64,000 nt of DNA, taken from Hyphomicrobium sp. Its GTDB lineage: Bacteria > Pseudomonadota > Alphaproteobacteria > Rhizobiales > Hyphomicrobiaceae. The position numbers and the translations under genes are program-made. Within the stretch, counting starts at the first letter, position 1. Each line of letters opens with the position of its first letter. Positions 15,491 through 23,273 of this stretch are shown here, piece by piece. The notes beneath the pieces are model-generated. The model was not told the origin of the DNA. It did not search any database and saw only the letters and a program-made list of their open reading frames with translations. Where the stretch lies: NCBI GenBank assembly GCA_030148725.1, contig JASBSU010000037.1, positions 1 through 64,000 of the forward strand, in the 5' to 3' direction.

Positions 15491-15779
15491 TGACGAGAAA
15501 CAGCCTGTAGCGCTCGGCCCCGACTACGGCGTCGCGCAGAATGCACCGAAGCCGAGTGTCGGCCGCATCGTGCATTTCTATACCCGCGATCCCGTGAAGC
15601 AGTCGAACGGACAAGGCGAAGGTCCGTATCCAGCGATCGTGCTGCAAGTGCATGGGCCTTACGTCAACCTCAAGATTTGGTCCTGGGACGCGGGCTACGT
15701 CGCCGGCAGCGTCTCGCATGCGGCCGAAGCAAAAGAGCGCGGCTATGCCTGCTGGTGGGAGTGGCCGCCGAAAGTCTGA
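15480..15779 (+). CDS. Conserved-type phage hypothetical protein
   Basis: A 99-aa protein. The segment GRIVHFYTRDPVKQSNGQGE followed by PYPAIVLQVHG and a Trp-rich end (CWWEWPP) resembles a small beta-barrel protein common in alpha- and betaproteobacterial phages, always uncharacterised. The start is ATG 15480, inside the preceding gene's end. A strong hairpin follows its stop. Confidence 0.6.
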   Translation: MSLSDEKQPVALGPDYGVAQNAPKPSVGRIVHFYTRDPVKQSNGQGEGPYPAIVLQVHGPYVNLKIWSWDAGYVAGSVSHAAEAKERGYACWWEWPPKV

Positions 15780-15796
15780 CGCACCGCACGATCATC

Positions 15797-15827
15797 GCCG
15801 CCGCGGATGGTCTGCGGCGGCATTTTC
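15797..15827 (+). terminator. Terminator-like hairpin
   Basis: GCCGCCGC (15797-15804) pairs with GCGGCGGC (15814-15821) and is followed by ATTTTC. It lies between two same-strand genes, so it may attenuate rather than end transcription. Confidence 0.55.
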
Positions 15828-15840
15828 ATCGGAGGGTATG

Positions 15841-16239
15841 ATGAGCTTGAAAGAAACCGAGGCCGAATGCGCGGCCGTTGCAGTGGCGCCGCGTGTGGCG
15901 CTGGCCGACATCGAGGCGGCGATCGCATTCCGTCACGATTTTCGCGCGATCGACGTTGTCGCTGGTCCCGACGGATCGGTGCCGGGCATCGCGTCGCCGC
16001 TTGAGTTGCTGTCCGTATGCCTGCTCGTGATGGTCAACGGCTTTACGGTCATCGGCAAGAGCGCGCCGGCGAGCCCTGAGAACTTCAACGCCGAGCTCGG
16101 TCGCAAGCTGGCCTATGAGGACGCGATCCGCCAGCTGTGGCCGCTGATGGGCTTTGCGCTGCGCGATCGCCTGCATCGCGACAAGATCTCGGATGACGAA
16201 GCTGACGCGGCGGTCGCGCGCGTCGACGCTGCCACCTAA
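15841..16239 (+). CDS. Gp49/Sf6 gene 66-family phage protein
   Basis: A 132-aa protein. The block NGFTVIGKSAPASPENFNAE followed by LGRKLAYEDAIRQLWPLMGF and ALRDRL is the recognised signature of the phage N4 Gp49/Sf6 gene 66 family (PF13876), whose biochemical role is not established. GGAGGG precedes two consecutive ATGs, and I prefer the second (15841) for spacing. A hairpin follows its stop. Confidence 0.8.
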   Translation: MSLKETEAECAAVAVAPRVALADIEAAIAFRHDFRAIDVVAGPDGSVPGIASPLELLSVCLLVMVNGFTVIGKSAPASPENFNAELGRKLAYEDAIRQLWPLMGFALRDRLHRDKISDDEADAAVARVDAAT

Positions 16240-16245
16240 CCCGAT

Positions 16246-16270
16246 CGCCGGCTGCATCTAACAGCCGGCG
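16246..16270 (+). terminator. Hairpin after the Gp49-like gene
   Basis: CGCCGGCTG and CAGCCGGCG form a 9-bp perfect stem with a 7-base loop just after the stop at 16239. No T-run follows, so it may be a weak or Rho-assisted terminator or an mRNA-stabilising end. Confidence 0.4.
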
Positions 16271-16368
16271 TCTCCGGTGATGCTCGAGGGCTCGGGCGCC
16301 TCCTTTCGTCTCGAGCACCGTAAGTCGCGTTGGTGGCGCGAGCCGGAGCCTTTCCTCTTTTGTGGGTG

Positions 16369-17475
16369 ATGTCAGTGGCGCAACGCGGGGACCTTCACGA
16401 CATCAAAGCGCTGCTCCAGCAGCGCGTGCACGATGTCATCGGCAAGCTCGGGATCGAAGGCTATGCCGCCGGCAAATACTTCATTGGCCGCAATCCCGCG
16501 CGCAATGACGATCGCCCTGGCTCGTTCTGGATCGTCATTCACGGCCCCGACGCCGGCGTCTGGAAGGATGAGGCGATCTCCGACAAGGCGGCCGACGTCG
16601 TCGCCCTGATCGCCAACTGCAAGTTTCACGATCCGCGCCGCGTCAAGGAAGCGCTCGAATGGGCGCGCGAGACGTTCGGCATCGCGCGGATGAGCGATGC
16701 GACGCGCGCCAAGCTGAAGACGGAGGCCTCCGAGCGCAAGGTCGACTCGGAGAAGCAGCGCACGGCGGAGCTCGCCAGAAAGCGGCGCTTCGCTCTGGCG
16801 AAGTGGCTCGATGCGCCGCCGTCGATCGCCGGCACGGTCGCCGATGTCTATCTGCGATCGAGGGGCATCGATCTTTCCAGCCTGCCGCGGTTGCCGGGCG
16901 CGCTCCGCTGCCTGGCCGAGCATGAGCATCGGGACGATGAGACGGGCGAGCTCACGTCGTGGCCGTGCATGATCGCGATGATCTCGCCGAGCGATCCGGC
17001 GTCGACGGAAAAGCTGCTCGCGGTGCATCGCACCTGGCTGAAGCATGACGGCAGCGGCAAGGCTCCGGTGCGGCCTAACCGGCGCATGTGGCCGAGCTTC
17101 GCCGGCGGCGTGATCAAGATCGCGCGGGGCGATGGCGGGCTGTCGGTCAAGGACGCGATCGCCAAGGGACACAAGACGCGCCTGGTGATGGGCGAAGGCA
17201 TCGAGACGTGCGGCTCGATCGCCGTCGCCGATTATCGCCCGCGCGTGCAGGCCTACATGGCGCTCGCGAACCTGATGCACATCAAGATCCCGGTCGCATG
17301 CACCAGCGAGGTGCTGCTGATCCGCGAGAACGATGCCTCGCGCCAGGCGCGCGCGCTGTTCGACAAGGGAGCGGCGGCGATCGCCGCGCAAGGGGTTCCG
17401 GTGCTGGTCGCGCAATCGCATTTCGGTTCGGACCCGAACGACGCGCTAACCGGAAATATCAGCAGGAAGGGGTGA
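16369..17475 (+). CDS. TOPRIM-type phage DNA primase
   Basis: A 368-aa protein starting at ATG 16369 (MSVAQRGDLHDIKALLQQRV). The N-terminal part resembles the zinc-finger end of phage primases (YFIGRNPARNDDRPGSFWIV ... KDEAISDKAADVVAL) but lacks the Cys/His ligands. The C-terminal third is a TOPRIM_3-type domain: LVMGEGIETCGS supplies the catalytic Glu, and ENDASRQARALFDKGA supplies the later acidic motif. It should make RNA primers for phage replication. The helicase is encoded separately 2.5 kb downstream instead of being fused. Confidence 0.8.
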   Translation: MSVAQRGDLHDIKALLQQRVHDVIGKLGIEGYAAGKYFIGRNPARNDDRPGSFWIVIHGPDAGVWKDEAISDKAADVVALIANCKFHDPRRVKEALEWARETFGIARMSDATRAKLKTEASERKVDSEKQRTAELARKRRFALAKWLDAPPSIAGTVADVYLRSRGIDLSSLPRLPGALRCLAEHEHRDDETGELTSWPCMIAMISPSDPASTEKLLAVHRTWLKHDGSGKAPVRPNRRMWPSFAGGVIKIARGDGGLSVKDAIAKGHKTRLVMGEGIETCGSIAVADYRPRVQAYMALANLMHIKIPVACTSEVLLIRENDASRQARALFDKGAAAIAAQGVPVLVAQSHFGSDPNDALTGNISRKG

Positions 17476-17478
17476 AGG

Positions 17479-17880
17479 ATGACACGCATAGAATTTTGGG
17501 GACCACCTGGTTGCGGAAAGTCGAATTTGATCGATGGCATGCGAAAGGCGGGCTTCGACGTCCGCGACGCTCCCGACGTGTTCGACGTGTTCGGACGTGA
17601 AGCTGTCTTGACGTCGCGTAAGACACTCGCCGTCCAGCAGTGGCTTCGAGCGCAGGGCGTGACGGCGGTTCGATACTCGGCGGACAAGAAGACCGTCGTT
17701 GTAACCCTGCAGGGCAAGGAGCACGCTCGCAAACAGGCGCCAGGTCAGCCCGCGTTGGTCCTGAGCGGCGGCGACGAGGGGCGGCCTGCCAGGGCGCGAC
17801 GGACCGATGACGATCTGCGACGCGATCTTGGCGCCGATGCTCAGCGGCGCAAGCGACTAGCTCGATCGAGCCGCCAATGA
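17479..17880 (+). CDS. Small protein with Walker A motif
   Basis: A 133-aa protein three bases after the primase. WGPPGCGKSN near the N-terminus is a textbook P-loop, but there is no clear Walker B or sensor motif, and the C-terminal half is a basic disordered tail (RRDLGADAQRRKRLARSSRQ). Its 5' codons are more AT-rich than its neighbours. It may be a reduced ATPase domain or a domain that only binds nucleotide. The role is unknown. Confidence 0.55.
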   Translation: MTRIEFWGPPGCGKSNLIDGMRKAGFDVRDAPDVFDVFGREAVLTSRKTLAVQQWLRAQGVTAVRYSADKKTVVVTLQGKEHARKQAPGQPALVLSGGDEGRPARARRTDDDLRRDLGADAQRRKRLARSSRQ

Positions 17881-18494
17881 CCACAGCCTATCCATTGGCG
17901 TGGCCGGCCGGCTGGCGTCGCACCGGCACGCGCAAGCGCGCGATGTTCGGCAAGACCGAGCGCTCTGGCAACGGGACGTCAAAGAAAACCCTGTCGATCG
18001 CCGAGGCGATGAAACGCGTGCGCGCCGAACTGCAGCGCCTCGGCGTCGACGCGGCCAACGACGTGATCGTCAGCACGAACCTGAAGCTCAATCTTTCCGG
18101 CATGCCGCGCGGCGATCAGGGTGAGCCAGCAGATCCCGGCGTCGCTGTTTATTGGGTGACCAAGGAAGGCGTCGATCGGGTCATGGCGCTCGATACCTAC
18201 ACGCGCGTCGCCGACAACATCGCAGCCGTGGCCGCGTCGCTCAACGCGATGCGCGCCATCGAGCGCCAGGGCGGCGCGCAGATCCTCGATCGCGCGTTCG
18301 CCGGCTTTGTCGCGCTGCCGGCGCCGCGCTCATGCTGGGACGTGCTCGGCATCAAGCCCGGCTCGCCGGCGACGGTGGTGCAGGCGGCCTATCGCGAAAG
18401 GCTCCGCGCCGCGCATCCGGACACGGGCGGCTCGGATGCTGCGATGTCGGAGCTCAACCGCGCGCGCGACGAAGCGATGGGGGCGGGCCGATGA
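17877..18494 (+). CDS. Phage J-domain protein
   Basis: A 205-aa protein whose last 55 residues form a J domain: CWDVLGIKPGSPATVVQAAY, the invariant HPD in AAHPDTGGSD, and a closing helix. J domains recruit and stimulate Hsp70 (DnaK). The N-terminal 130 residues are a phage-specific module probably holding the client. It sits between primase and helicase genes and overlaps both neighbours by four bases, so a role in DnaK-driven remodelling of the replication complex is plausible, as for lambda P with DnaJ/DnaK. That role is inferred. Confidence 0.8.
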   Translation: MTTAYPLAWPAGWRRTGTRKRAMFGKTERSGNGTSKKTLSIAEAMKRVRAELQRLGVDAANDVIVSTNLKLNLSGMPRGDQGEPADPGVAVYWVTKEGVDRVMALDTYTRVADNIAAVAASLNAMRAIERQGGAQILDRAFAGFVALPAPRSCWDVLGIKPGSPATVVQAAYRERLRAAHPDTGGSDAAMSELNRARDEAMGAGR

Positions 18495-18628
18495 CCACGG
18501 GCGAGATCGCGATCGGCGCCTTGATCATGGTCGCGATCGTTTTCGTGGTGACGGCGCTGCTGGTCAACCTGGCGCTGGCTGCGACGCACCTGATCGAAGA
18601 CTGGCGGAAGCAACGGAGGGCACGATGA
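18491..18628 (+). CDS. 45-aa membrane protein
   Basis: A peptide with one long hydrophobic segment (IGALIMVAIVFVVTALLVNLALAA) and a basic C-terminus (EDWRKQRRAR), giving N-out/C-in topology by the positive-inside rule. It overlaps the J-domain gene by four bases and the next gene likewise. Function is unknown. Confidence 0.55.
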   Translation: MTTGEIAIGALIMVAIVFVVTALLVNLALAATHLIEDWRKQRRAR

Positions 18629-18837
18629 AGTGGTGGCGGCACGACATCGTGCAGGAGATGTTCTGGAAGGTCGTGCTCGTCTTCACCTTCATTGTCTTCG
18701 GCGTGCTCCTTGGCGTGGTGCTGACCGAGGGCGGCTTTTTATTGGGCGTCTGGAGCGGGCTGTTCATCAACGCCGGCGTCGCGCTCGGCCGAGGACTGGA
18801 ACGCGACAAGATCGAAGCGGAAAGGGCAAAGGGATGA
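18625..18837 (+). CDS. 70-aa membrane protein
   Basis: A basic start (MKWWRHDIVQE) is followed by two hydrophobic stretches (VVLVFTFIVFGVLLGVVL and FLLGVWSGLFINAGVAL) and a charged C-terminal helix. It overlaps neighbours by four bases. It forms a trio of small membrane proteins with the genes at 18491 and 19142. Role is unknown. Confidence 0.55.
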   Translation: MKWWRHDIVQEMFWKVVLVFTFIVFGVLLGVVLTEGGFLLGVWSGLFINAGVALGRGLERDKIEAERAKG

Positions 18838-19145
18838 AGTATCGCAAGAAGCCGGTCGTGATCGATGCCGTGCAATGGCATCGCCACGGTGATCATCCAG
18901 CAGTCGATCCTGCTGCGGGCAACGCCGATGGCTCGGCGTACGCTTACGCACAAGACAACGGTTTATCGATCGACGATCTCGGGTGGATAACCACGCTCGA
19001 GGGCGGCCACGTCGTCACGCCTGGCGACTGGATCATTCGCGGCATCGCCGGCGAGCTCTACCCATGCAAACCCGACATCTTCGAACGGACTTATGAGGCG
19101 GTCGACAACGACGTGCGCTTTGCGGCGGAGGATGCGCCGCAATGA
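18834..19145 (+). CDS. Conserved phage protein (PGDWI...CKPDIFE type)
   Basis: A 103-aa protein with a beta-rich body. The C-terminal block TPGDWIIRGIAGELYPCKPD followed by IFERTYE is a pattern found in a widespread phage/prophage protein of unknown function, and the N-terminal MKYRKKPVVIDAVQW is typical of the same group. It overlaps the neighbours by four bases. Confidence 0.7.
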   Translation: MKYRKKPVVIDAVQWHRHGDHPAVDPAAGNADGSAYAYAQDNGLSIDDLGWITTLEGGHVVTPGDWIIRGIAGELYPCKPDIFERTYEAVDNDVRFAAEDAPQ

Positions 19146-19291
19146 GAAAGCTCATCGCATGGCTCGGTGAGCCGAATACGATCATTGTGCCGCGCTGGCA
19201 GCGCTATGTGCTCGGCTTCGTCATGGTCAGCATCAACCTATACGCGCTGCTTTATACTCTCATGGCGCTGACCTGGCTGGTGATGCCATGA
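19142..19291 (+). CDS. 49-aa membrane protein, not in ORF track
   Basis: This ORF is supported by four-base overlaps at both ends (19142-19145 and 19288-19291). A short soluble lead (MRKLIAWLGEPNTIIV) is followed by a hydrophobic segment (YVLGFVMVSINLYALLYTLM). It is the third small membrane protein of the cluster. Function is unknown. Confidence 0.5.
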   Translation: MRKLIAWLGEPNTIIVPRWQRYVLGFVMVSINLYALLYTLMALTWLVMP

Positions 19292-19794
19292 GCACCCTCA
19301 CCCGCGTCGACGCCATCGTGGCCGCAAGCGTCGCGGCCGAGGCGGTCTATGAGTGCCTGCACCAGGGGCCGACGCTGACCGTCTGGTGGCGTGTACTGAC
19401 GCACTCGACGCTGAAGCTCGACGATCTCGCGGCGCTCGTGGAGGCCAATCCGAACGTCGACGCGCGCGAGCTCCTCGACAAGTTCAAGTGCATCGGCGGC
19501 GGCGCCACGATGGCGTGGGACGGTAATCCGCTCGAGGCAGCGCTGCTCGTCTTTCAAGCATCGCTGCTGACGATGCTCAACATGCGCCACATGGGGGCGG
19601 CGGAGCTGCCGTTGCCTCCGCATCGACAGCCGCCACAAGGGGCAGCGGAGACGCCAGACGCGGCAGACGAGCCGACGCCGGAGGCGGCGCCCGCAGATGC
19701 GAACGTGTCGCCGCGACCAGCGGCGTCCGCTTTCCGAACCTGCGCCACTGAGGTGGCGTCTCGCATGAGGCGCCATCGGGCGAGCGAAGAATGA
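19288..19794 (+). CDS. Hypothetical phage protein
   Basis: A 168-aa protein. Residues 1-105 are a helical domain (DAIVAASVAAEAVYECLHQG ... WWRVLTHSTLKLDDLAAL), followed by a Pro/Ala/Glu-rich disordered stretch and a basic end (EVASRMRRHRASEE). No family is recognised. Confidence 0.55.
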   Translation: MSTLTRVDAIVAASVAAEAVYECLHQGPTLTVWWRVLTHSTLKLDDLAALVEANPNVDARELLDKFKCIGGGATMAWDGNPLEAALLVFQASLLTMLNMRHMGAAELPLPPHRQPPQGAAETPDAADEPTPEAAPADANVSPRPAASAFRTCATEVASRMRRHRASEE

Positions 19795-19991
19795 GCGACC
19801 GGCGGCACACCATCCCGCGCGATCCGGCGTCCGAATGCTTCGGCAAGGCCGGCTTTGCCAACGCGGCGATGGCGCAGCGCGTGCTGAGACGCATGCGATC
19901 GGGCAAGCGCAGCCGTGCCGCTTCAATCGCCTATCGCTGCCGCTTCTGCGGCCACTGGCACATCGGCACGAGCAACAAGCACAAACGTTAG
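19791..19991 (+). CDS. Small zinc-finger-like basic protein
   Basis: A 66-aa protein in which YRCRFCGHWHIG gives a CxxC plus HxH arrangement, and the rest is highly basic (RVLRRMRSGKRSR). It probably binds one zinc ion and nucleic acid. It overlaps the preceding gene by four bases and precedes the helicase gene. Confidence 0.6.
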   Translation: MSDRRHTIPRDPASECFGKAGFANAAMAQRVLRRMRSGKRSRAASIAYRCRFCGHWHIGTSNKHKR

Positions 19992-20021
19992 CAGGGGCGC
20001 GCCGCATAGGCGCGCGAGGGG

Positions 20022-22010
20022 GTGAATGTGGTTGCGGGAAATGCGGCGCCGGCGCCGAACTTTGAGGCTGTCCGCGCACTCGTCGACGACGCTGAGCCGT
20101 TGCCGAGTGTGAGACGATTCCAAGGTGATCCGGAGCCGGGGCTGCCCCGCAACGGCATCAAGCCAGGACAATGGCATCCGGATGCGCTCGGGCTGCCGCC
20201 AGATTGCCCGGTGACAGCGCTTGGCGTGAACGGCGGGGCCAACTACTTCCTCGATCCGATCGGCCAGCTGGTGGTCTACGCGAAGCCCTATGGCCAGGCC
20301 GACACGCTCGATCTGTTCCGTGGACGGCATAACTACCTCTATTGGGCGTTTCCAAAATACTCGGCGTCGAAGGTCATCGATGGCGAAGACGGCGAGCAGA
20401 TGTTCGCTGTCGAGGGGTGGCGCAACGAGAAGGTGCGCGAGTGCCTGATCGCGGCGTGCACCGCCAAAGGGCCGTGGTCGCCCACCGATAAGCTGCGCGG
20501 TCGCGGCGCGTGGCTCGATGCCCATGGCGGCATCGTCCTGCACTGCGGACCCGACCTGATGGTCGATGGTCGCCGCACGCCGCCGGGCGAGTTCGACGGC
20601 AAGGTGTACCCGACCAGGCCGCCGTTGCCACGCCCCTGGCCCCGACCCATCGCAGCGACTGAAAATCCCGCAAAGTTGCTGATGCCGCTGTTGCGGACGT
20701 GGAGCTTCGCTCGTCCCGACGTCGACGCGCACCTGCTGCTGGGCTGGATCGGCGCGGCGTTCCTCGGCGCGGCGCTGCCGTGGCGACCGATCGTCTACGT
20801 CATTGGCGACGCCGGCACCGGCAAGTCGACGCTGCAGGAGTTCATCAAGGGCCTACTCGGCGAGTGGCTGATCCAGACCGTCGAGACGACGGCGGCCGGC
20901 ATCTATCAGCACGTAGGCCACGACTGCGTGCCGATCGCCGTCGACGAGTTCGAAGGCAAGGCCGACAACAAGGCGGCCGGCAAAGTGCTCGAGCTGGCGC
21001 GCCAGGCGTGCTCTGGCGGCCTGATGTTGCGGGGTGGCGATCGCCACACGGGCGTGCAGTTCGAGGCGCGCTCGACGTTCCTCTTCTCATCCATCAACAC
21101 GCCGCCGCTGAAGCCGCAGGATTTGTCGCGCATGGCCGTGCTGAGGCTGCACAAGCTGAAAGCCGGCGCACCGCCTCCGGAGCTCGATAAGCAGGTGCTG
21201 GGCAACATCGGGCGCATGATCCTCAAGCGCATGCTCGATCAGTGGCCGCGCTATCTCTACACGTACAAACAGTTCCGCGCCGAGCTACAGCGCGGCGGCT
21301 ACGATGCGCGCGGTCAGGACACCTTCGGCACGCTGCTCGCCTGCGCCGATCTCATCGAGCATGACGAGTGGCACGATGATCGGCTGAAAACGGCCGTCGA
21401 CGGCGATATGAAGCCGTGGTCGGAGGTCATGGCCGCGAACCTGATGGCCGAGTTCGAGGACCGCATCGAGAACTGGCGCAACTGCCTCAACCACATGCTG
21501 TCGGTTAATGTGGATGCGTGGCGCGGAGGCACCAAGTCGAACGTCGGCCAGGTGCTCGAAGACTGGTGCAAAGAGGTTGGCTATCTCGACCCCGACCCCG
21601 ACGAGACGAACGGCAATTACGCCAGTGAATACAATAATGACGTCAAGAAAGTTCGCTCTGTACTTGCACCCGCCGGCCTCGGCCTCGAGCGACGACGCGG
21701 CAAAGACGACTGGCTGATTGTCCCCAACCAAAATCCGATGACGCGCAAGCTGTTCGCTGACACGCCGTGGGGCGGCGAGATCGGCGCCGGCGTGTGGGCT
21801 GGCGCCCTCCGTCAGGGGCCGCAGGGCGGCGTGTGGGAGCCGGGGCAATGTACCGTTGCGGGCGTCAAGTCGCGCTGCACGCTGATCTCGCTGCGCGCCC
21901 TCTACGGCCCCGGCGGCATCATGCGTCCCGATGCGCCCCCAGCCCCGCCCGCACCCGTCTCGCCTGCGGGTTTCCAGCGCTCCCCCGACCCTAACATGGC
22001 TGAAAAGTGA
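20022..22010 (+). CDS. Phage replicative helicase/ATPase (primase-associated type)
   Basis: A 662-aa protein with a GTG start after GAGGGGG. Residues 1-215 form an N-terminal module. The central ATPase starts with VIGDAGTGKSTLQEFIKGL (Walker A, about residue 268) and includes CVPIAVDEFEG (Walker B-like) and FLFSSINTPPL (sensor-like polar motif), the order seen in D5/DUF5906-type phage helicases. The C-terminal region carries DNA-binding-like segments (NDVKKVRSVLAPAGLGLERR). It should unwind DNA at the phage origin together with the separate TOPRIM primase. A copy of the dispersed GCCTGCGGGTTTCCA repeat lies inside its last codons. Confidence 0.8.
   Translation: MNVVAGNAAPAPNFEAVRALVDDAEPLPSVRRFQGDPEPGLPRNGIKPGQWHPDALGLPPDCPVTALGVNGGANYFLDPIGQLVVYAKPYGQADTLDLFRGRHNYLYWAFPKYSASKVIDGEDGEQMFAVEGWRNEKVRECLIAACTAKGPWSPTDKLRGRGAWLDAHGGIVLHCGPDLMVDGRRTPPGEFDGKVYPTRPPLPRPWPRPIAATENPAKLLMPLLRTWSFARPDVDAHLLLGWIGAAFLGAALPWRPIVYVIGDAGTGKSTLQEFIKGLLGEWLIQTVETTAAGIYQHVGHDCVPIAVDEFEGKADNKAAGKVLELARQACSGGLMLRGGDRHTGVQFEARSTFLFSSINTPPLKPQDLSRMAVLRLHKLKAGAPPPELDKQVLGNIGRMILKRMLDQWPRYLYTYKQFRAELQRGGYDARGQDTFGTLLACADLIEHDEWHDDRLKTAVDGDMKPWSEVMAANLMAEFEDRIENWRNCLNHMLSVNVDAWRGGTKSNVGQVLEDWCKEVGYLDPDPDETNGNYASEYNNDVKKVRSVLAPAGLGLERRRGKDDWLIVPNQNPMTRKLFADTPWGGEIGAGVWAGALRQGPQGGVWEPGQCTVAGVKSRCTLISLRALYGPGGIMRPDAPPAPPAPVSPAGFQRSPDPNMAEK
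21961..21981. repeat. Dispersed repeat copy 1
   Basis: CGCCTGCGGGTTTCCAGCGC, inside the 3' end of the helicase gene about 45 bp before the GGAACG array begins. It shares GCCTGCGGGTTTCCA with three other prophage sites. Confidence 0.7.
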
Positions 22011-22358
22011 CGCGGCAGTTTTTGGGCGGAACGGGTTGGGGGAAGCGTTCCGAGTTGCGTTCCGCTCCCAAGCGTCTGACTTAACGAGGGATTTCATCAT
22101 TTCGGAACGGCGGAACATCGGAACGTGGGTTGCGCATACGCGCGCGGGCGCGCGCGCGGATAAGAACCGCGCGCGTGTGTGCGCACGGCAATCCTGTTGT
22201 TCCGTCGTTCCACCGTTCCAAAGAGTGATATTTGTTAGTTCCGCCAATGGCTTACGCGCGGAACGGCGGCGGAACGGCGGAACGGTGACCGTTCCGCGGC
22301 GAGTAAAATACTGGGGTGATACGCGATGACCGCCGGAACGGGGAACGGTCTTGGAACG
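22011..22358. repeat. GGAACG repeat array, candidate origin or packaging site
   Basis: At least 14 exact GGAACG/CGTTCC hexamers lie between 22028 and 22358, plus near matches at 22112, 22199 and 22237. They occur in both orientations. GGAACGGTGACCGTTCC (22279-22295) is a perfect dyad around one base. Between the clusters lie long alternating CG/GT tracts (about 22132-22188). The array fills the gap between helicase and putative small terminase genes and runs into the latter's first codons. It may be replication iterons or terminase recognition sites. No gene is supported in 22011-22325. Confidence 0.7.
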
Positions 22359-23018
22359 GCCGTGGAATTGCTCGGCGGCTTCGGCGATCTCGGCCTGGGC
22401 GGCGAGGGCGACCAGCCGGAGCTCTTCGCCGACGCGGACGACGCGCCGGGGCCGCTCGATCCGCCGGCGCCGCCGGCCAAGCGGCCGGCGCATCGGCCGA
22501 AGAACTCGCGCAATCGGTCGACCGAGGAGTGGAAGAGCTTCATCCTGAGCCAGCGGCGATCGCCGCTGCTCGTCTGCGCCGACACGTGGTCACGGTCGCC
22601 GGAGGATCTGGCGCGGGCGCTGTTCCTGACGCGCGTCGTCGACGAGCTCGCGCCCGGCCAGGTGGCGATCAAAAAGCTGTACTACGCCGGCGACCGCGCG
22701 AACGAGGTCAAGGGCTTCCTCGTGTGGGATCTCGACCGCGCTTTTCAGATGCAGCAGGCGGCCGTGTCGACGGCGCTGCCGTACCTGCACCAGAAGCAGC
22801 CGCTGGCGATCGAGACGAAGTCGGAGACGCGCGGCCTGGTCATCCTCGGCAGCCTCGACGTCGCCGGGCCGGAGGGCGGCGACGACCTGGCGCTGCCGCT
22901 GGCGCAGGTGCCCGAGCGCATCGAGCAAAATCAACAGGTTACGGACATCGAGCCGGAGAAGTCTCACGAGCCGCAGTCTCACGACGAGCGCAACCCATTG
23001 GAGTTCCGTGATGAATAG
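22326..23018 (+). CDS. Putative small terminase subunit
   Basis: A 230-aa protein. After a disordered acidic/Pro-rich N-terminus, residues 55-110 are helical (RSTEEWKSFILSQRRSPLLV). A typical small-terminase-like segment follows, WDLDRAFQMQQAAVSTALPY then LHQKQPLAIE. Its place one gene before the large subunit supports the role of recognising phage DNA for packaging. Sequence similarity is weak, so the call rests on context plus the QKQPLAIE motif. Two AGTCTCACGA direct repeats occur in its 3' codons (22960, 22975). Confidence 0.55.
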   Translation: MTAGTGNGLGTAVELLGGFGDLGLGGEGDQPELFADADDAPGPLDPPAPPAKRPAHRPKNSRNRSTEEWKSFILSQRRSPLLVCADTWSRSPEDLARALFLTRVVDELAPGQVAIKKLYYAGDRANEVKGFLVWDLDRAFQMQQAAVSTALPYLHQKQPLAIETKSETRGLVILGSLDVAGPEGGDDLALPLAQVPERIEQNQQVTDIEPEKSHEPQSHDERNPLEFRDE

Positions 23019-23273
23019 CGCTGCGCAACCTGATCTGAAATCAGTGGGTCGACGGTCGACCGCTGCGCGCCAGGCGCCAGGCGCCTCGATCCGCCCGCGG
23101 GGGGGTGCCCATCGCGCGGGCGCGCGCGGCCGGGGGGGTGCCCCCGAAACGCGCGCCTCTCAGTGGTTGCGCCCATGCCCCCCCACCGTTTTCCGGCGAG
23201 TTGGCACTACCCCTAGGGGAATTTTCGGACGGCGAAACTTGGAAGGGCGGGCTGGGGTCGGGGGGTGCGTTGC
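23019..23273. other. G-run and inverted-repeat-rich spacer between terminase genes
   Basis: Extremely GC-rich 255 bp with GGGGGGGTGCCC twice (within 23100-23147), the palindromes GGCGCCAGGCGCC (about 23072) and ACCCCTAGGGG (about 23210), and further G runs. The frame called at 23008..23277 is Arg/Gly-only and not convincing. The spacer may hold a cos/pac element, a terminator or quadruplex-forming DNA. Confidence 0.45.
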
